64,000 nt of DNA from JACPUW01 sp049115495 (GTDB taxonomy: Bacteria; Bacteroidota; Bacteroidia; CAILMK01; JACPUW01): positions 310,001 to 374,000 of the forward strand of contig JAGDZV010000011.1 in the NCBI GenBank assembly GCA_049115495.1. The letters run 5' to 3'. How positions within the stretch are numbered: position 1 is the first letter of the stretch; each line of letters begins with the position of its first letter. The notes beneath the pieces are model-generated. The model was not told the origin of the DNA. It saw nothing but the letters and a program-made list of their open reading frames with translations, and made no database searches. Both the position numbers and the translations under genes were made by a program. Below, one piece after another: positions 42,466-50,684 of the stretch.

Positions 42466-43905
42466 ATGAAGGCAAAAGTATTGCAAAAACATCTACATTT
42501 GCCGCCTATGTTCAACGGATACGACGAGCCATCGAACGACGGTCGTGAAGAGTTAGTAAGTTTATATGAAAAGCTAGTAAAAGAGCAGGATAGCCCTTTT
42601 TTCGATAGCGACCAATATGAGCAGATAACTGAGTTTTATTTACAAAATGACCAAATTGCCAAAGCAAAAGCTGTTGCTGAAATGGCCATTTTACAATATC
42701 CGTTTTGTACCGGCCTTTTATTGCATTTAGCTCACATTCGCATTTATGATAATAAGATTCATGAAGCACTTGAAATTGCCGATAAAATCAAATTGCTTGA
42801 GCCTTTAAATCCTGATGTTTTTGTAGTGCTTGGTAATGCTTATGATGAAATGGGGCAATATGAAAAGGCCATTATTCAATACGAAAAAGCCCTACAAGTA
42901 GAATCTGAGAAAGATGAGATATATGTGTACATGGCCTATTGCTATGAAAATTGGGATAGATATGATAAAGCAATTTTAGTATTAAAGAAAGCCATTAAGC
43001 ATAATCCAAATAATGAGCAAGCACTTAGTGAATTGGCCTTTTGTTGCGACTTTAGCGATAAAACAGAAGGTATCGTAGATTTTCTCAATCAGCTAATTGA
43101 CGAAAATCCGTATTCATTTATGGCTTGGTATTGCCTTGGTACAATTCATTACAAAGAAGACGAACTTGATGAAGCAGCGCGTTGCTTTGATTTTTCGGGT
43201 ATAATTAATGAAAAGTATATACCAGCACACTTAAATCTTGGGAATATTCATTACATGCAAGATGAGTATGAAAAGGCTATTGATAGTTTTAAGAAAATTC
43301 TTGAGGTAAGTAAAGATGATATTTTTGCCCTTTGTTACATAGCAAATTGCTACAAAGCCATGGGCGGAAGCCTTAGAAAGTCGAGAGAGTTTTACAAAAA
43401 AGCATTGCAAGTAGACAATGCCTTTGCCGATGCCTGGCATGGTTTAGGTACTACTTATCAACTTGACGATAATCATCAAATGGCAATTGATTATTTTAAA
43501 AAAGCCATTGACCATGATCATGATGATAGTAACTACTGGTTTAGCATGGCAGAAAGCTATCATGAACTAGATAGTTTTAAAGATGCCATTGACTGCTATA
43601 CAAAGGCACTTGAACTTGAAAATAACAACCCACTTATTGTACGTGGGTTTGCACTTTTCTTATGCGATTATGAAATGTATAAGGAAGCCAAAGAAATAAT
43701 AAACGAAACACTCTCTACTCACTTTGAAGATATTGAATTACACCTTATTATGGCAGGTGTGTTGCTACATCTGGAAGTAGCGCACGAAGCCGTTTTTCAT
43801 CTTGCCGAAGCAAAAGACTTAAACGAAAAGGCAGGTGAGATTTTTGTTGAACTGTTCCCCGAACAAGCGGGACACTATCTGGTGCAAGAGATATTTAATC
43901 TATAA
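42466..43905 (+). CDS. TPR-repeat protein
   Basis: This protein is up to 479 residues and is made almost wholly of tetratricopeptide repeats, about 10-11, from residue 40 to the end. Examples: ..VFVVLGNAYDEMGQYEKAIIQYEKAL.., ..YVYMAYCYENWDRYDKAILVLKKAI.., ..ADAWHGLGTTYQLDDNHQMAIDYFKKAI... The start is uncertain. ATG 42466 gives MKAKVLQKHL.., but a perfect -7 box sits at 42494-42501, inside that reading, and would give a leaderless start at ATG 42508 (MFNGYDEPSN..). No signal peptide is seen. It is followed by the phosphosulfolactate synthase-like gene 9 bp later. The role is scaffolding, otherwise unknown. Confidence 0.88.
   Translation: MKAKVLQKHLHLPPMFNGYDEPSNDGREELVSLYEKLVKEQDSPFFDSDQYEQITEFYLQNDQIAKAKAVAEMAILQYPFCTGLLLHLAHIRIYDNKIHEALEIADKIKLLEPLNPDVFVVLGNAYDEMGQYEKAIIQYEKALQVESEKDEIYVYMAYCYENWDRYDKAILVLKKAIKHNPNNEQALSELAFCCDFSDKTEGIVDFLNQLIDENPYSFMAWYCLGTIHYKEDELDEAARCFDFSGIINEKYIPAHLNLGNIHYMQDEYEKAIDSFKKILEVSKDDIFALCYIANCYKAMGGSLRKSREFYKKALQVDNAFADAWHGLGTTYQLDDNHQMAIDYFKKAIDHDHDDSNYWFSMAESYHELDSFKDAIDCYTKALELENNNPLIVRGFALFLCDYEMYKEAKEIINETLSTHFEDIELHLIMAGVLLHLEVAHEAVFHLAEAKDLNEKAGEIFVELFPEQAGHYLVQEIFNL
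42494..42501 (+). promoter_or_regulatory. -7 promoter box implying a leaderless TPR-gene start
   Basis: TACATTTG matches TAnnTTTG exactly and sits 6 bp before ATG 42508. No clear -33 box is seen at the expected distance. If used, transcription would begin at or next to the ATG. Confidence 0.35.
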
Positions 43906-43914
43906 AAAAGTAGT

Positions 43915-44676
43915 ATGAACTTTAATTTGAAAAGCATTCCTAACAGGAGCAGCAAACCAAGAGAAGAAGGCCTAACCATGGTAATGGATAAAGGCATAAG
44001 CTTAAGACAAGTAGAAGATTTCTTAAGTATGAATGAGCACTTGGTTGATCTTGTTAAATTGGGATTCGGAACATCTGTTATCTCAAAAAATTTAAAAGAA
44101 AAAATTGCCCTTTACAAGCAGGCAGGAATCAAAACATATTTTGGCGGTACTTTATTTGAAGCTTTTGTAATTAGAAATCAATTTAAAGATTACAAATCGG
44201 TGCTTGAGGAGTATGAGCTTGAGTACGTTGAGGTTTCTGATGGCTCAATTGAATTAGAGCATGCTGAGAAATGTGACTATATATCTGATCTTGCTCAAAA
44301 TTATACGGTGCTCTCTGAAGTTGGCTCAAAAGATGCCAATGTTATAATTCCACCTTATAAGTGGATTAAACTTATGAAGGCCGAATTTGAAGCAGGCAGC
44401 TGGAAAGTAATTGCCGAAGCTAGAGAAAGCGGTACTGTTGGGATTTTTAGAGGCAGCGGGGAGATTAGAAGTGGACTTATTGATGAGATTTTAACTGAGA
44501 TCAAAGCTGAAGATATCATATGGGAGGCTCCTCAAAAGGGTCAGCAGGTATGGTTTATTAAGCTCTTAGGGCATAATGTAAATTTGGGCAATATTGGAGT
44601 TGATGAAGTAATACCATTAGAAACCTTACGCCTGGGTTTAAGAGGCGATACATTTACCCAATTTTTAAACCAATAA
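43915..44676 (+). CDS. comA: Phosphosulfolactate synthase (ComA-like)
   Basis: This 253-residue ComA-family TIM-barrel protein adds sulfite to PEP to give (2R)-phospho-3-sulfolactate. The family pattern is clear: ..GLTMVMDKGISLRQVEDFL.., ..VDLVKLGFGTSV.., ..KTYFGGTLFEAFVIRNQ.., ..EVSDGSIEL.., ..LSEVGSKD.. and ..IIWEAPQKGQQVWFIKLLGHNVNLGNI... In archaea this starts coenzyme M synthesis; in Bacteroidota it may serve sulfonate or sulfonolipid metabolism. It is 9 bp after the TPR gene and 6 bp before the immunophilin gene, so all three are probably co-transcribed. No other sulfonate genes are in the window. Confidence 0.85.
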   Translation: MNFNLKSIPNRSSKPREEGLTMVMDKGISLRQVEDFLSMNEHLVDLVKLGFGTSVISKNLKEKIALYKQAGIKTYFGGTLFEAFVIRNQFKDYKSVLEEYELEYVEVSDGSIELEHAEKCDYISDLAQNYTVLSEVGSKDANVIIPPYKWIKLMKAEFEAGSWKVIAEARESGTVGIFRGSGEIRSGLIDEILTEIKAEDIIWEAPQKGQQVWFIKLLGHNVNLGNIGVDEVIPLETLRLGLRGDTFTQFLNQ

Positions 44677-44682
44677 ATAAAA

Positions 44683-45873
44683 ATGAATCTTAAACACCAA
44701 TTTGGATCATTATTTCTAATTACCCTGTTCTTTTTTGCTTGCTCATCTACATCAAATACAAACGCCAATAGTGGCGATAACATGAATGCCGCCGAACTAA
44801 GCGAAGAAGATAAAGACAAAGAAAAAAAGTCAAAAAAAGAAAAACCATATAAAGTGAAAGAAGACGGATTATATGCCCAGATTAAAACTAATAAGGGCTT
44901 AATAACAGTAGAACTTACGTACGAAAAGGCGCCACTTACCGTGCTAAACTTCATTTCATTGGCCGAAGGAACAAAGCCAAATGATGTAACCGAAGACGGT
45001 GTTGGTTATTATAATGGTCTAAAATTCCACAGAGTAGTTCCAAATTTTGTTATTCAAGGAGGAGACCCCACTGGAACTGGATCTGGCGGACCGGGTTACA
45101 GATTTCCTGATGAATTTCATAAAGACCTTATGCACGATAGAGAGGGTACATTATCAATGGCAAACTCAGGTCCTGCTACTAATGGTTCTCAGTTTTTTAT
45201 AACCCACACGCCCACACCACATTTAGATTTTCGTCATTCAGTTTTTGGATACGTTGTTGACGGGATGGATGTAGTTAACTCCATAAAACAAGGCGATATT
45301 ATGGAAGAAATTGAGATTGTTAGAAAAGGAAAAGAAGCTCGAAAATTCAAGTATTCGCAAGAACTTTGGGATGAATTGAGTGCCAAAGCTCCTGAACAAA
45401 ACAAAGCCCAAATGGCAGTTATGAGAGCGGCTGAAGAAGCAAAGCTTGCCAAAAGAAGAGAAGGAGTTAAGGCTGCCAAAGAGGGTAAAGATGTATATAA
45501 AAAATGGTTAAAGTCATTGGCAGAAGAAGTTTGCGAAGGTGGCGAAATTTTTGAAGCCGGCGATGGCTTATACTATTGCATTAGTGAAGAAGGAGATGGG
45601 CCAAAGCCAACAAAGGGCCAAAAGGTAAATGCTAAATACAAGGGTACTTTCCCAGGTGGAATTAAGTTTGACCAAGGTACATATGCTTTTGAACTAGTAA
45701 CCGGAAGCGTAATTGAAGGATGGCACGTAGGATTTGCGGCATTAAATCAAGGTGCAAAAGCAACCTTAATTATTCCTTATTGGTATGGATATGGAGAGAG
45801 AGACCAATTTGGTGGTCAAATGCCAGGTTACTCAACATTAATTTTTGAAGTTGAATTGCTTGATATAAAGTAG
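44683..45873 (+). CDS. Dual-family peptidyl-prolyl isomerase: cyclophilin-FKBP fusion lipoprotein
   Basis: This 396-residue protein has a lipoprotein signal peptide (..LITLFFFAC, Cys20) and a Lys/Glu-rich linker (about 40-60). The cyclophilin domain (about 65-215) contains ..FHRVVPNFVIQGGDPTGTGSGGPGY.., ..MANSGPATNGSQFFITHTPTPHLD.. and ..HSVFGYVVDGMDVV... A long charged linker (about 220-290) follows, then an FKBP domain (about 300-396: ..GQKVNAKYKGTFPGGIKFDQG.., ..GSVIEGWHVGFAAL.., ..IPYWYGYGER..). Cyclophilin-FKBP fusions (dual-family immunophilins) are known in some Bacteroidota and spirochaetes. It probably helps fold envelope proteins from a lipid anchor. Confidence 0.92.
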   Translation: MNLKHQFGSLFLITLFFFACSSTSNTNANSGDNMNAAELSEEDKDKEKKSKKEKPYKVKEDGLYAQIKTNKGLITVELTYEKAPLTVLNFISLAEGTKPNDVTEDGVGYYNGLKFHRVVPNFVIQGGDPTGTGSGGPGYRFPDEFHKDLMHDREGTLSMANSGPATNGSQFFITHTPTPHLDFRHSVFGYVVDGMDVVNSIKQGDIMEEIEIVRKGKEARKFKYSQELWDELSAKAPEQNKAQMAVMRAAEEAKLAKRREGVKAAKEGKDVYKKWLKSLAEEVCEGGEIFEAGDGLYYCISEEGDGPKPTKGQKVNAKYKGTFPGGIKFDQGTYAFELVTGSVIEGWHVGFAALNQGAKATLIIPYWYGYGERDQFGGQMPGYSTLIFEVELLDIK

Positions 45874-45899
45874 GTTTAACTTAAGCATAAAAGCAAAAT

Positions 45900-45934
45900 C
45901 CCCAATCGGTTAAAAGCTGGTTGGGGCTTTTTGT
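45900..45934 (+). terminator. Terminator of the TPR-ComA-immunophilin unit
   Basis: The arms CCCCAATCGG and CTGGTTGGGG pair with two G-U wobbles around a seven-base loop. A T-run (CTTTTTGTTTT) follows on the plus strand. Confidence 0.78.
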
Positions 45935-46075
45935 TTTACAGCGATAAGTTCTTGATTTTAAATATGAAGTTAAGATATCAACCAAAAAAGTAATACAAAA
46001 TACAATCACATTTTATTACATTGTAATTAAGTTGAATAAGGTATTCGTACTTCAACATTAAAAAGCTATTTGTTT

Positions 46076-47413
46076 ATGCCAGCCAAAAAAAAGGTTCAAA
46101 AGGTATTTGTCTTAGATACATCGGTAATTCTTCACGACTTTAATGCGTTTTTAAGTTTTCAAGAACATGATGTTGCTATACCCATTACAGTTCTTGAAGA
46201 GATAGATAATTTTAAGAAGGGAAATGATGTAAAAAACTTTAATGCTAGGCAATTCATTCGAATAATAGACCAATTGGCACATGATTTTAGTTTGCAGCAA
46301 TGGGTACCTATTAATGGTAAGAATTCTGGGAACTTTACCGTGGTAATGAATGAAAATGAAGCGCGAGATGATGTGAATTTGGTTTTTGGAGAATATAAAG
46401 GCGATCACCAAATATTAAACGCTGCACTAACGGTTAAGCAAAGGCACCCTAAAAAAACAGTTATTCTCATATCAAAAGATATAAATCTTAGACTTAAGGC
46501 TAAGGCGCTTGGGTTGGCTTCAGAAGATTTTACTACTGATAAAGTAAGCGATGTTGACACGCTCAACAAGGGGTGGAGTGTACTTGATAAAAGCCAAAGT
46601 CTTGCCATAGATGCTCTTTATACAGATGGTGAGATCATTGCATCTGATGCTGGAATTAAGAAGCCAAGAAAGAATGGTTATTACATACTAAAAGATGGTA
46701 AAAAGTCAGTAATGGCTTATTATAGCCCAAATAGAGATGTTCTTGATCGGTTAGAAAAAGAAAGCGCTTATGGAATTCAGCCTAGAAATGCTGAGCAAGT
46801 TTTTGCACTTCATGCTATTATGAACCCTGATATTAAGCTTGTGAGTTTACAAGGTGTTGCGGGAACAGGAAAAACCTTGTTGGCCTTAGCCGGAGCACTT
46901 GAGCAAAAAAGAGAGTTTAGGCAAATATTAATAGCAAGACCAATTGTGCCGCTATCAAATAAAGATGTGGGTTACCTACCAGGTGATATTAAGTCTAAGC
47001 TTAATCCATACATGGAGCCACTATGGGATAATTTAAAGTTTATCCAAAGCCAGTTTAGTGAAACTGATGCACGATTCCAAAAAATCAATCAAATGGTTGA
47101 AACCGAGAAAATTCTCATTCAGCCTTTGGCCTATATAAGAGGAAGAAGTTTGAGCAACATTTTCTTTATTGTTGACGAAGCTCAAAACTTAACTCCGCAT
47201 GAGATTAAGACCATAATTTCAAGAGCAGGGGAGAATACAAAAATTATTTTCACTGGCGATGTAAGGCAAATTGATACGCCTTACCTAGATGCTCAAAGTA
47301 ATGGACTAAGTTATATGATCGACAAAATTGGTCAACACGAATTGTATGCTCATATTACGCTTGAAAAAGGAGAGCGATCTGAACTCGCCAATTTAGCTAA
47401 TGACCTACTTTAG
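46076..47413 (+). CDS. PIN-PhoH ATPase (PhoH2-type RNA helicase/ribonuclease)
   Basis: Start set at ATG 46076 (MPAKKKVQKVFVLDTSVILHD..). This 445-residue protein has an N-terminal PIN nuclease domain (about 10-150, with Asp in ..FVLDTSVIL.. and further acidic residues) and a C-terminal PhoH ATPase domain (about 230-445). Walker A is ..GVAGTGKTLLALA.. and Walker B ..NIFFIVDEAQNLTP... PhoH2 proteins couple ATP-driven RNA unwinding to cleavage; in actinobacteria they form toxin-antitoxin pairs. No antitoxin-like small gene precedes it here, so it is probably a housekeeping RNA-processing enzyme. Confidence 0.92.
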   Translation: MPAKKKVQKVFVLDTSVILHDFNAFLSFQEHDVAIPITVLEEIDNFKKGNDVKNFNARQFIRIIDQLAHDFSLQQWVPINGKNSGNFTVVMNENEARDDVNLVFGEYKGDHQILNAALTVKQRHPKKTVILISKDINLRLKAKALGLASEDFTTDKVSDVDTLNKGWSVLDKSQSLAIDALYTDGEIIASDAGIKKPRKNGYYILKDGKKSVMAYYSPNRDVLDRLEKESAYGIQPRNAEQVFALHAIMNPDIKLVSLQGVAGTGKTLLALAGALEQKREFRQILIARPIVPLSNKDVGYLPGDIKSKLNPYMEPLWDNLKFIQSQFSETDARFQKINQMVETEKILIQPLAYIRGRSLSNIFFIVDEAQNLTPHEIKTIISRAGENTKIIFTGDVRQIDTPYLDAQSNGLSYMIDKIGQHELYAHITLEKGERSELANLANDLL

Positions 47414-47477
47414 TTTTGAATAGCACTATTGATGGTTTTCAAATGAAAACATTTCAAAGCCAAATTCAATAACAATT

Positions 47478-48008
47478 TTGCGATCTTTAGAAACCATAAT
47501 TGAGCGGCTTAAGTCTCGAATGTCAAAGGCAGAGATTTTAGGCATGGCAAAGGAAATCGAAACGTATGCAATTGATTTCGAACCACTTTTCCATCTTTTG
47601 CATAAAGATAATCCACTGGCAATGCGTTCGGCTTGGCTCATTGAAAATTTAGTTATTCCAAGCTCTGAAAAACAGGTAAAGTACTTTAACCCTCTTGCTG
47701 AGATTTATTTAGCTACAAAGAGTAGTAGTGTTAGAAGAAATATAGGAAAAACCCTTAGTCATTGTTCAATTCCAGAGCACTGGGATGATGCGCTTTATGA
47801 TTTCTGTACCAAACTGATAGTTGATAGCAATGAAGTGGTAGCAGCAAAAGTGCATGCCATGATTATTGCGGCTAATATTTCTATCAAGTATCCAGAATTA
47901 ATTCATGAATTGAAAGCCACAATTGAAGGGGAGGTTGAAAAGAATACAGTAGCCTATAAAGGAGCTGCCAAAAGAGCTTTTAAGCTATTTAAAAAAGCGG
48001 GTTATTAA
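47478..48008 (+). CDS. Helical-repeat (HEAT-like) protein of unknown function
   Basis: This 176-residue, all-helical protein begins with TTG at 47478 (MRSLETIIERL..); an ATG at 47521 (MSKAEIL..) is the alternative. Helices such as ..FEPLFHLLHKDNPLAMRSAWLIENL.., ..AKSSSVRRNIGKTLSHC-like.. and ..AAKVHAMIIAANISIKYPELIHELK.. recall HEAT or DNA-alkylation-repeat scaffolds. No catalytic residues or signal peptide are evident. It lies between the PhoH ATPase and aspS, 64 bp after the former, with a compatible operon direction. Confidence 0.65.
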   Translation: MRSLETIIERLKSRMSKAEILGMAKEIETYAIDFEPLFHLLHKDNPLAMRSAWLIENLVIPSSEKQVKYFNPLAEIYLATKSSSVRRNIGKTLSHCSIPEHWDDALYDFCTKLIVDSNEVVAAKVHAMIIAANISIKYPELIHELKATIEGEVEKNTVAYKGAAKRAFKLFKKAGY

Positions 48009-48078
48009 TTGCTGCAATATTTTACGGGCAAACTAGGGTGCAATACTTTTGCGGGCTGATTCTCATAATATATTGAAG

Positions 48079-49839
48079 ATGCAATACAGATCACACAATT
48101 GCGGCGAGTTAAGAATTGAAAATGTTGGCGAAAATGTTGTGCTAAGCGGCTGGGTACAGCGTGTTAGAGATACTGGTCACCTGTATTGGGTAGTGCTAAG
48201 AGACAAGTTTGGCGAAACTCAGCTCATGTTTGAAGAAGGTAAAACTGATGCCGAGCTCCTTAAATCTGCAAAAGAACTAGGCCGTGAATATGTTATTAGA
48301 ATTGAAGGTAAAGTACTAGAAAGAGAATCAAAGAACAATAAAATTCCAACCGGAGAGATTGAAGTTTTGGTTTCGTTGGTAGAAGTATTGAATTCTTCTG
48401 ATGTGCCACCATTTACCATTGAAGACAAAACAGATGGCGGCGAAGAGCTGAGAATGCAATACCGCTACCTTGACCTGAGAAGAAAACCAATTCAAGACAA
48501 TATTATGTTGCGCCACAAGATGCTGCAACTTACCCGCAAGTATTTAAGTGATGAAGAATTCATTGAGGTTGAAACACCTTTTCTAATAAAATCTACGCCA
48601 GAAGGCGCAAGAGATTTTGTTGTTCCTTCTCGTTTGCATCAAGGAGCATTTTATGCCTTACCGCAATCGCCTCAAACATTTAAGCAATTGCTTATGGTAT
48701 CTGGCTTTGAGCGATATTTTCAAATTGTAAAATGTTTTAGAGACGAAGATTTTCGTGCCGATCGTCAGCCTGAGTTTACTCAGATTGACTGTGAGATGTC
48801 TTTTGTTGATGAAAATGATATAATGACCATTTTTACCGGAATGGTTAAGGAAATGTTCATGGAAATTAAGGGGGTTGACTTGGGTGACTTCCCAATTATG
48901 ACTTATGAATATGCCGTGAATACTTATGGCACAGACCGACCTGATTTGCGTTTTGAAATGGAAATTCATGAAATGAATGAGATAGTTTCAAGTGTTGAGT
49001 TTCCGCCATTTAGTAATGTTATTTCAGAAGGTGGATTGGTTGCGGGAATAAAAGCAAATGGAGCAGCGTCTTTATCAAGGAAACAGATAGATAAGCTTAC
49101 CAACTATGTAAAAGAGCCTAGGTTTGGTATGAAAGGCTTGGTGTGGCTTAAGGTAAATGAAGACGGTAGTACAAAGTCTCCAGTAGATAAATTTTATAGT
49201 GATGAGGAGAAGGCAAAATGGGTTACTGAGTTTGGCGCAAAGCCGGGCGATCTAATTCTAATACTAGCGGGAAGCAAAAAACAGGTTCAACTTACTTTAG
49301 GAGAACTTAGGTTGAAATTAGCTGCAGATCTTGAGTTAATTAAAAAGGATGTTTATGCTCCGCTTTGGGTTGTTGATTTCCCAATGGTTGAGTGGAACGA
49401 AGATGAAAACCGCTTTGATTCATTACATCATCCCTTTACAGCTCCAAAAGATGAAGACCTTCATTTGTTAGAAGAAGGGACAGCTCGCTCTAGGGCTTAC
49501 GATATGGTAATTAATGGCTGGGAAGTTGGTGGTGGGTCTATAAGGATTCATAGTAATGACATACAGCAAAGGGTATTTAAACTCATTGGTATGGATGAAA
49601 AAGAATACAATTACAAATTTGGATTCTTATTGGGCGCTTTAAAGTATGGTGCGCCTCCCCATGGTGGTTTAGCCTTCGGTTTTGATAGGTTGTGTGCCAT
49701 ATTAGCCGGAACAAGTAGTATTAGGGATGTAATTGCATTCCCTAAAAACAATGCTGGCAGAGACACAATGCTCGATGCACCTTCAATGGTTGATGATCAT
49801 GTACTCAAAGATGTTGGGATTGAAATATCTAAACAATAA
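48079..49839 (+). CDS. aspS: Aspartyl-tRNA synthetase
   Basis: Start set at ATG 48079 (MQYRSHNCGELR..), ten codons inside the longest frame, matching bacterial homologues at 586 residues. It has an N-terminal OB-fold anticodon-binding domain (..VVLSGWVQRVRDTG..) and a bacterial GAD insertion (about 285-420). The class II core motifs are motif 1 ..RKYLSDEEFIEVETPFL.., motif 2 ..FRDEDFRADRQPEFTQID.. and motif 3 ..GLAFGFDRL... The presence of the GAD insertion marks the bacterial type. Whether it is discriminating or charges tRNA-Asn cannot be decided here. Confidence 0.96.
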   Translation: MQYRSHNCGELRIENVGENVVLSGWVQRVRDTGHLYWVVLRDKFGETQLMFEEGKTDAELLKSAKELGREYVIRIEGKVLERESKNNKIPTGEIEVLVSLVEVLNSSDVPPFTIEDKTDGGEELRMQYRYLDLRRKPIQDNIMLRHKMLQLTRKYLSDEEFIEVETPFLIKSTPEGARDFVVPSRLHQGAFYALPQSPQTFKQLLMVSGFERYFQIVKCFRDEDFRADRQPEFTQIDCEMSFVDENDIMTIFTGMVKEMFMEIKGVDLGDFPIMTYEYAVNTYGTDRPDLRFEMEIHEMNEIVSSVEFPPFSNVISEGGLVAGIKANGAASLSRKQIDKLTNYVKEPRFGMKGLVWLKVNEDGSTKSPVDKFYSDEEKAKWVTEFGAKPGDLILILAGSKKQVQLTLGELRLKLAADLELIKKDVYAPLWVVDFPMVEWNEDENRFDSLHHPFTAPKDEDLHLLEEGTARSRAYDMVINGWEVGGGSIRIHSNDIQQRVFKLIGMDEKEYNYKFGFLLGALKYGAPPHGGLAFGFDRLCAILAGTSSIRDVIAFPKNNAGRDTMLDAPSMVDDHVLKDVGIEISKQ

Positions 49840-49891
49840 ACCAACACGGAATTAGAAAACCGTTCTCATTTTTAGACTCTAGTTTTCGTTT

Positions 49892-49907
49892 TCCACATGC
49901 ATGTGGA
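49892..49907. promoter_or_regulatory. Perfect 16-bp palindrome between aspS and the next gene
   Basis: TCCACATGCATGTGGA reads the same on both strands. It lies 53 bp after aspS and 89 bp before ATG 49996. A dimeric regulator site is plausible; it is too short and lacks a T-run for a terminator. Confidence 0.4.
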
Positions 49908-49995
49908 CTGCCACAGCCTTAGTTTGGGCTATTTATCAATAAAGTTGCTATTGGTATCATTTTAGAATTAGCAGTATTAACTTAAAGTGTAAACT

Positions 49996-50634
49996 ATGCT
50001 TTTATCCGTTAATGGAATAAACGAACAGCTAGAACAGTACATTTCTAGTAATTATGAGTTCAGAAAGAACTTAATCAATAAAATTTTAGGGAAAGAACTT
50101 TTGGAATATAGAAGAGCAGACGCTACTCAGTGGAGTCCTGTTTCTAATTTCATTTCAAGAGAAAGAAGATCGATCCTTAAGGCGCAAGAAAAAACGCACG
50201 AAGGTGATCAAGAGCTTTATCCAAAATGGCTTATTGAGAAAATCGCTTTAAATCAATCGGCTCATTCTCAAGATTATATTGAAAATGTAAATCATCTTAA
50301 GATTATAGATGAGTATCCAACTAAAGTTTCAGGCGTAAAACCTGTGAGAACGTCTAAAAGAACTCCAGTTCATTTAGATGAAGGTGATAAATGCTATATT
50401 TCATTTGGCCGTAAAAAAGGTCTTTTCGGAAAATACAGCAGAGCATTACCTGCAATAGTTGAGTCAATAAGGAAAGAAGGCAATGTTGAGTACTACAATA
50501 TTTTGATTGTAAAACTTAATTCTAAATCTCATACAGTAGACTATTTTGGAAGGCACTTGGTTATGAGCACTGAAGTAGGGAAAACCCCTAAAGAAGCGGC
50601 GCAGAACATTGCCTATTCTCAAGCGATCTACTAA
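49996..50634 (+). CDS. Unrecognised 212-residue cytoplasmic protein
   Basis: This protein has no signal peptide or TM segment. The first 110 residues are helical and charged. Then ..RTPVHLDEGDKCYISFGRKKGLFGKYSRALPAIVESIRKE.. looks like a small alpha/beta domain (about 115-212) that ends ..KTPKEAAQNIAYSQAIY. I recognise no family or catalytic signature. It lies after aspS with a palindrome in the gap, and its own -7 box is not obvious. It is probably a real gene because the frame is clean and the composition normal. Confidence 0.65.
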   Translation: MLLSVNGINEQLEQYISSNYEFRKNLINKILGKELLEYRRADATQWSPVSNFISRERRSILKAQEKTHEGDQELYPKWLIEKIALNQSAHSQDYIENVNHLKIIDEYPTKVSGVKPVRTSKRTPVHLDEGDKCYISFGRKKGLFGKYSRALPAIVESIRKEGNVEYYNILIVKLNSKSHTVDYFGRHLVMSTEVGKTPKEAAQNIAYSQAIY

Positions 50635-50660
50635 AAACAGAAGTTTAGTTTATTATTAGT

Positions 50661-50684
50661 TTACTCACCAAGTTCGGTGAGTAA
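50661..50684. repeat. Hairpin overlapping the stop of the WD40 gene
   Basis: The arms TTACTCACC and GGTGAGTAA form a perfect 9-bp stem around six bases. The hairpin covers the last seven codons and stop of the minus-strand WD40 gene and lies 27 bp beyond the stop of the plus-strand gene. No T-run follows on either strand, so a terminator role is doubtful. Confidence 0.35.

Noticed and set aside
46076..47413. PIN-PhoH gene as part of a toxin-antitoxin system
   Set aside because: No small antitoxin-like frame precedes it; the upstream gap holds only a terminator and a short leader.
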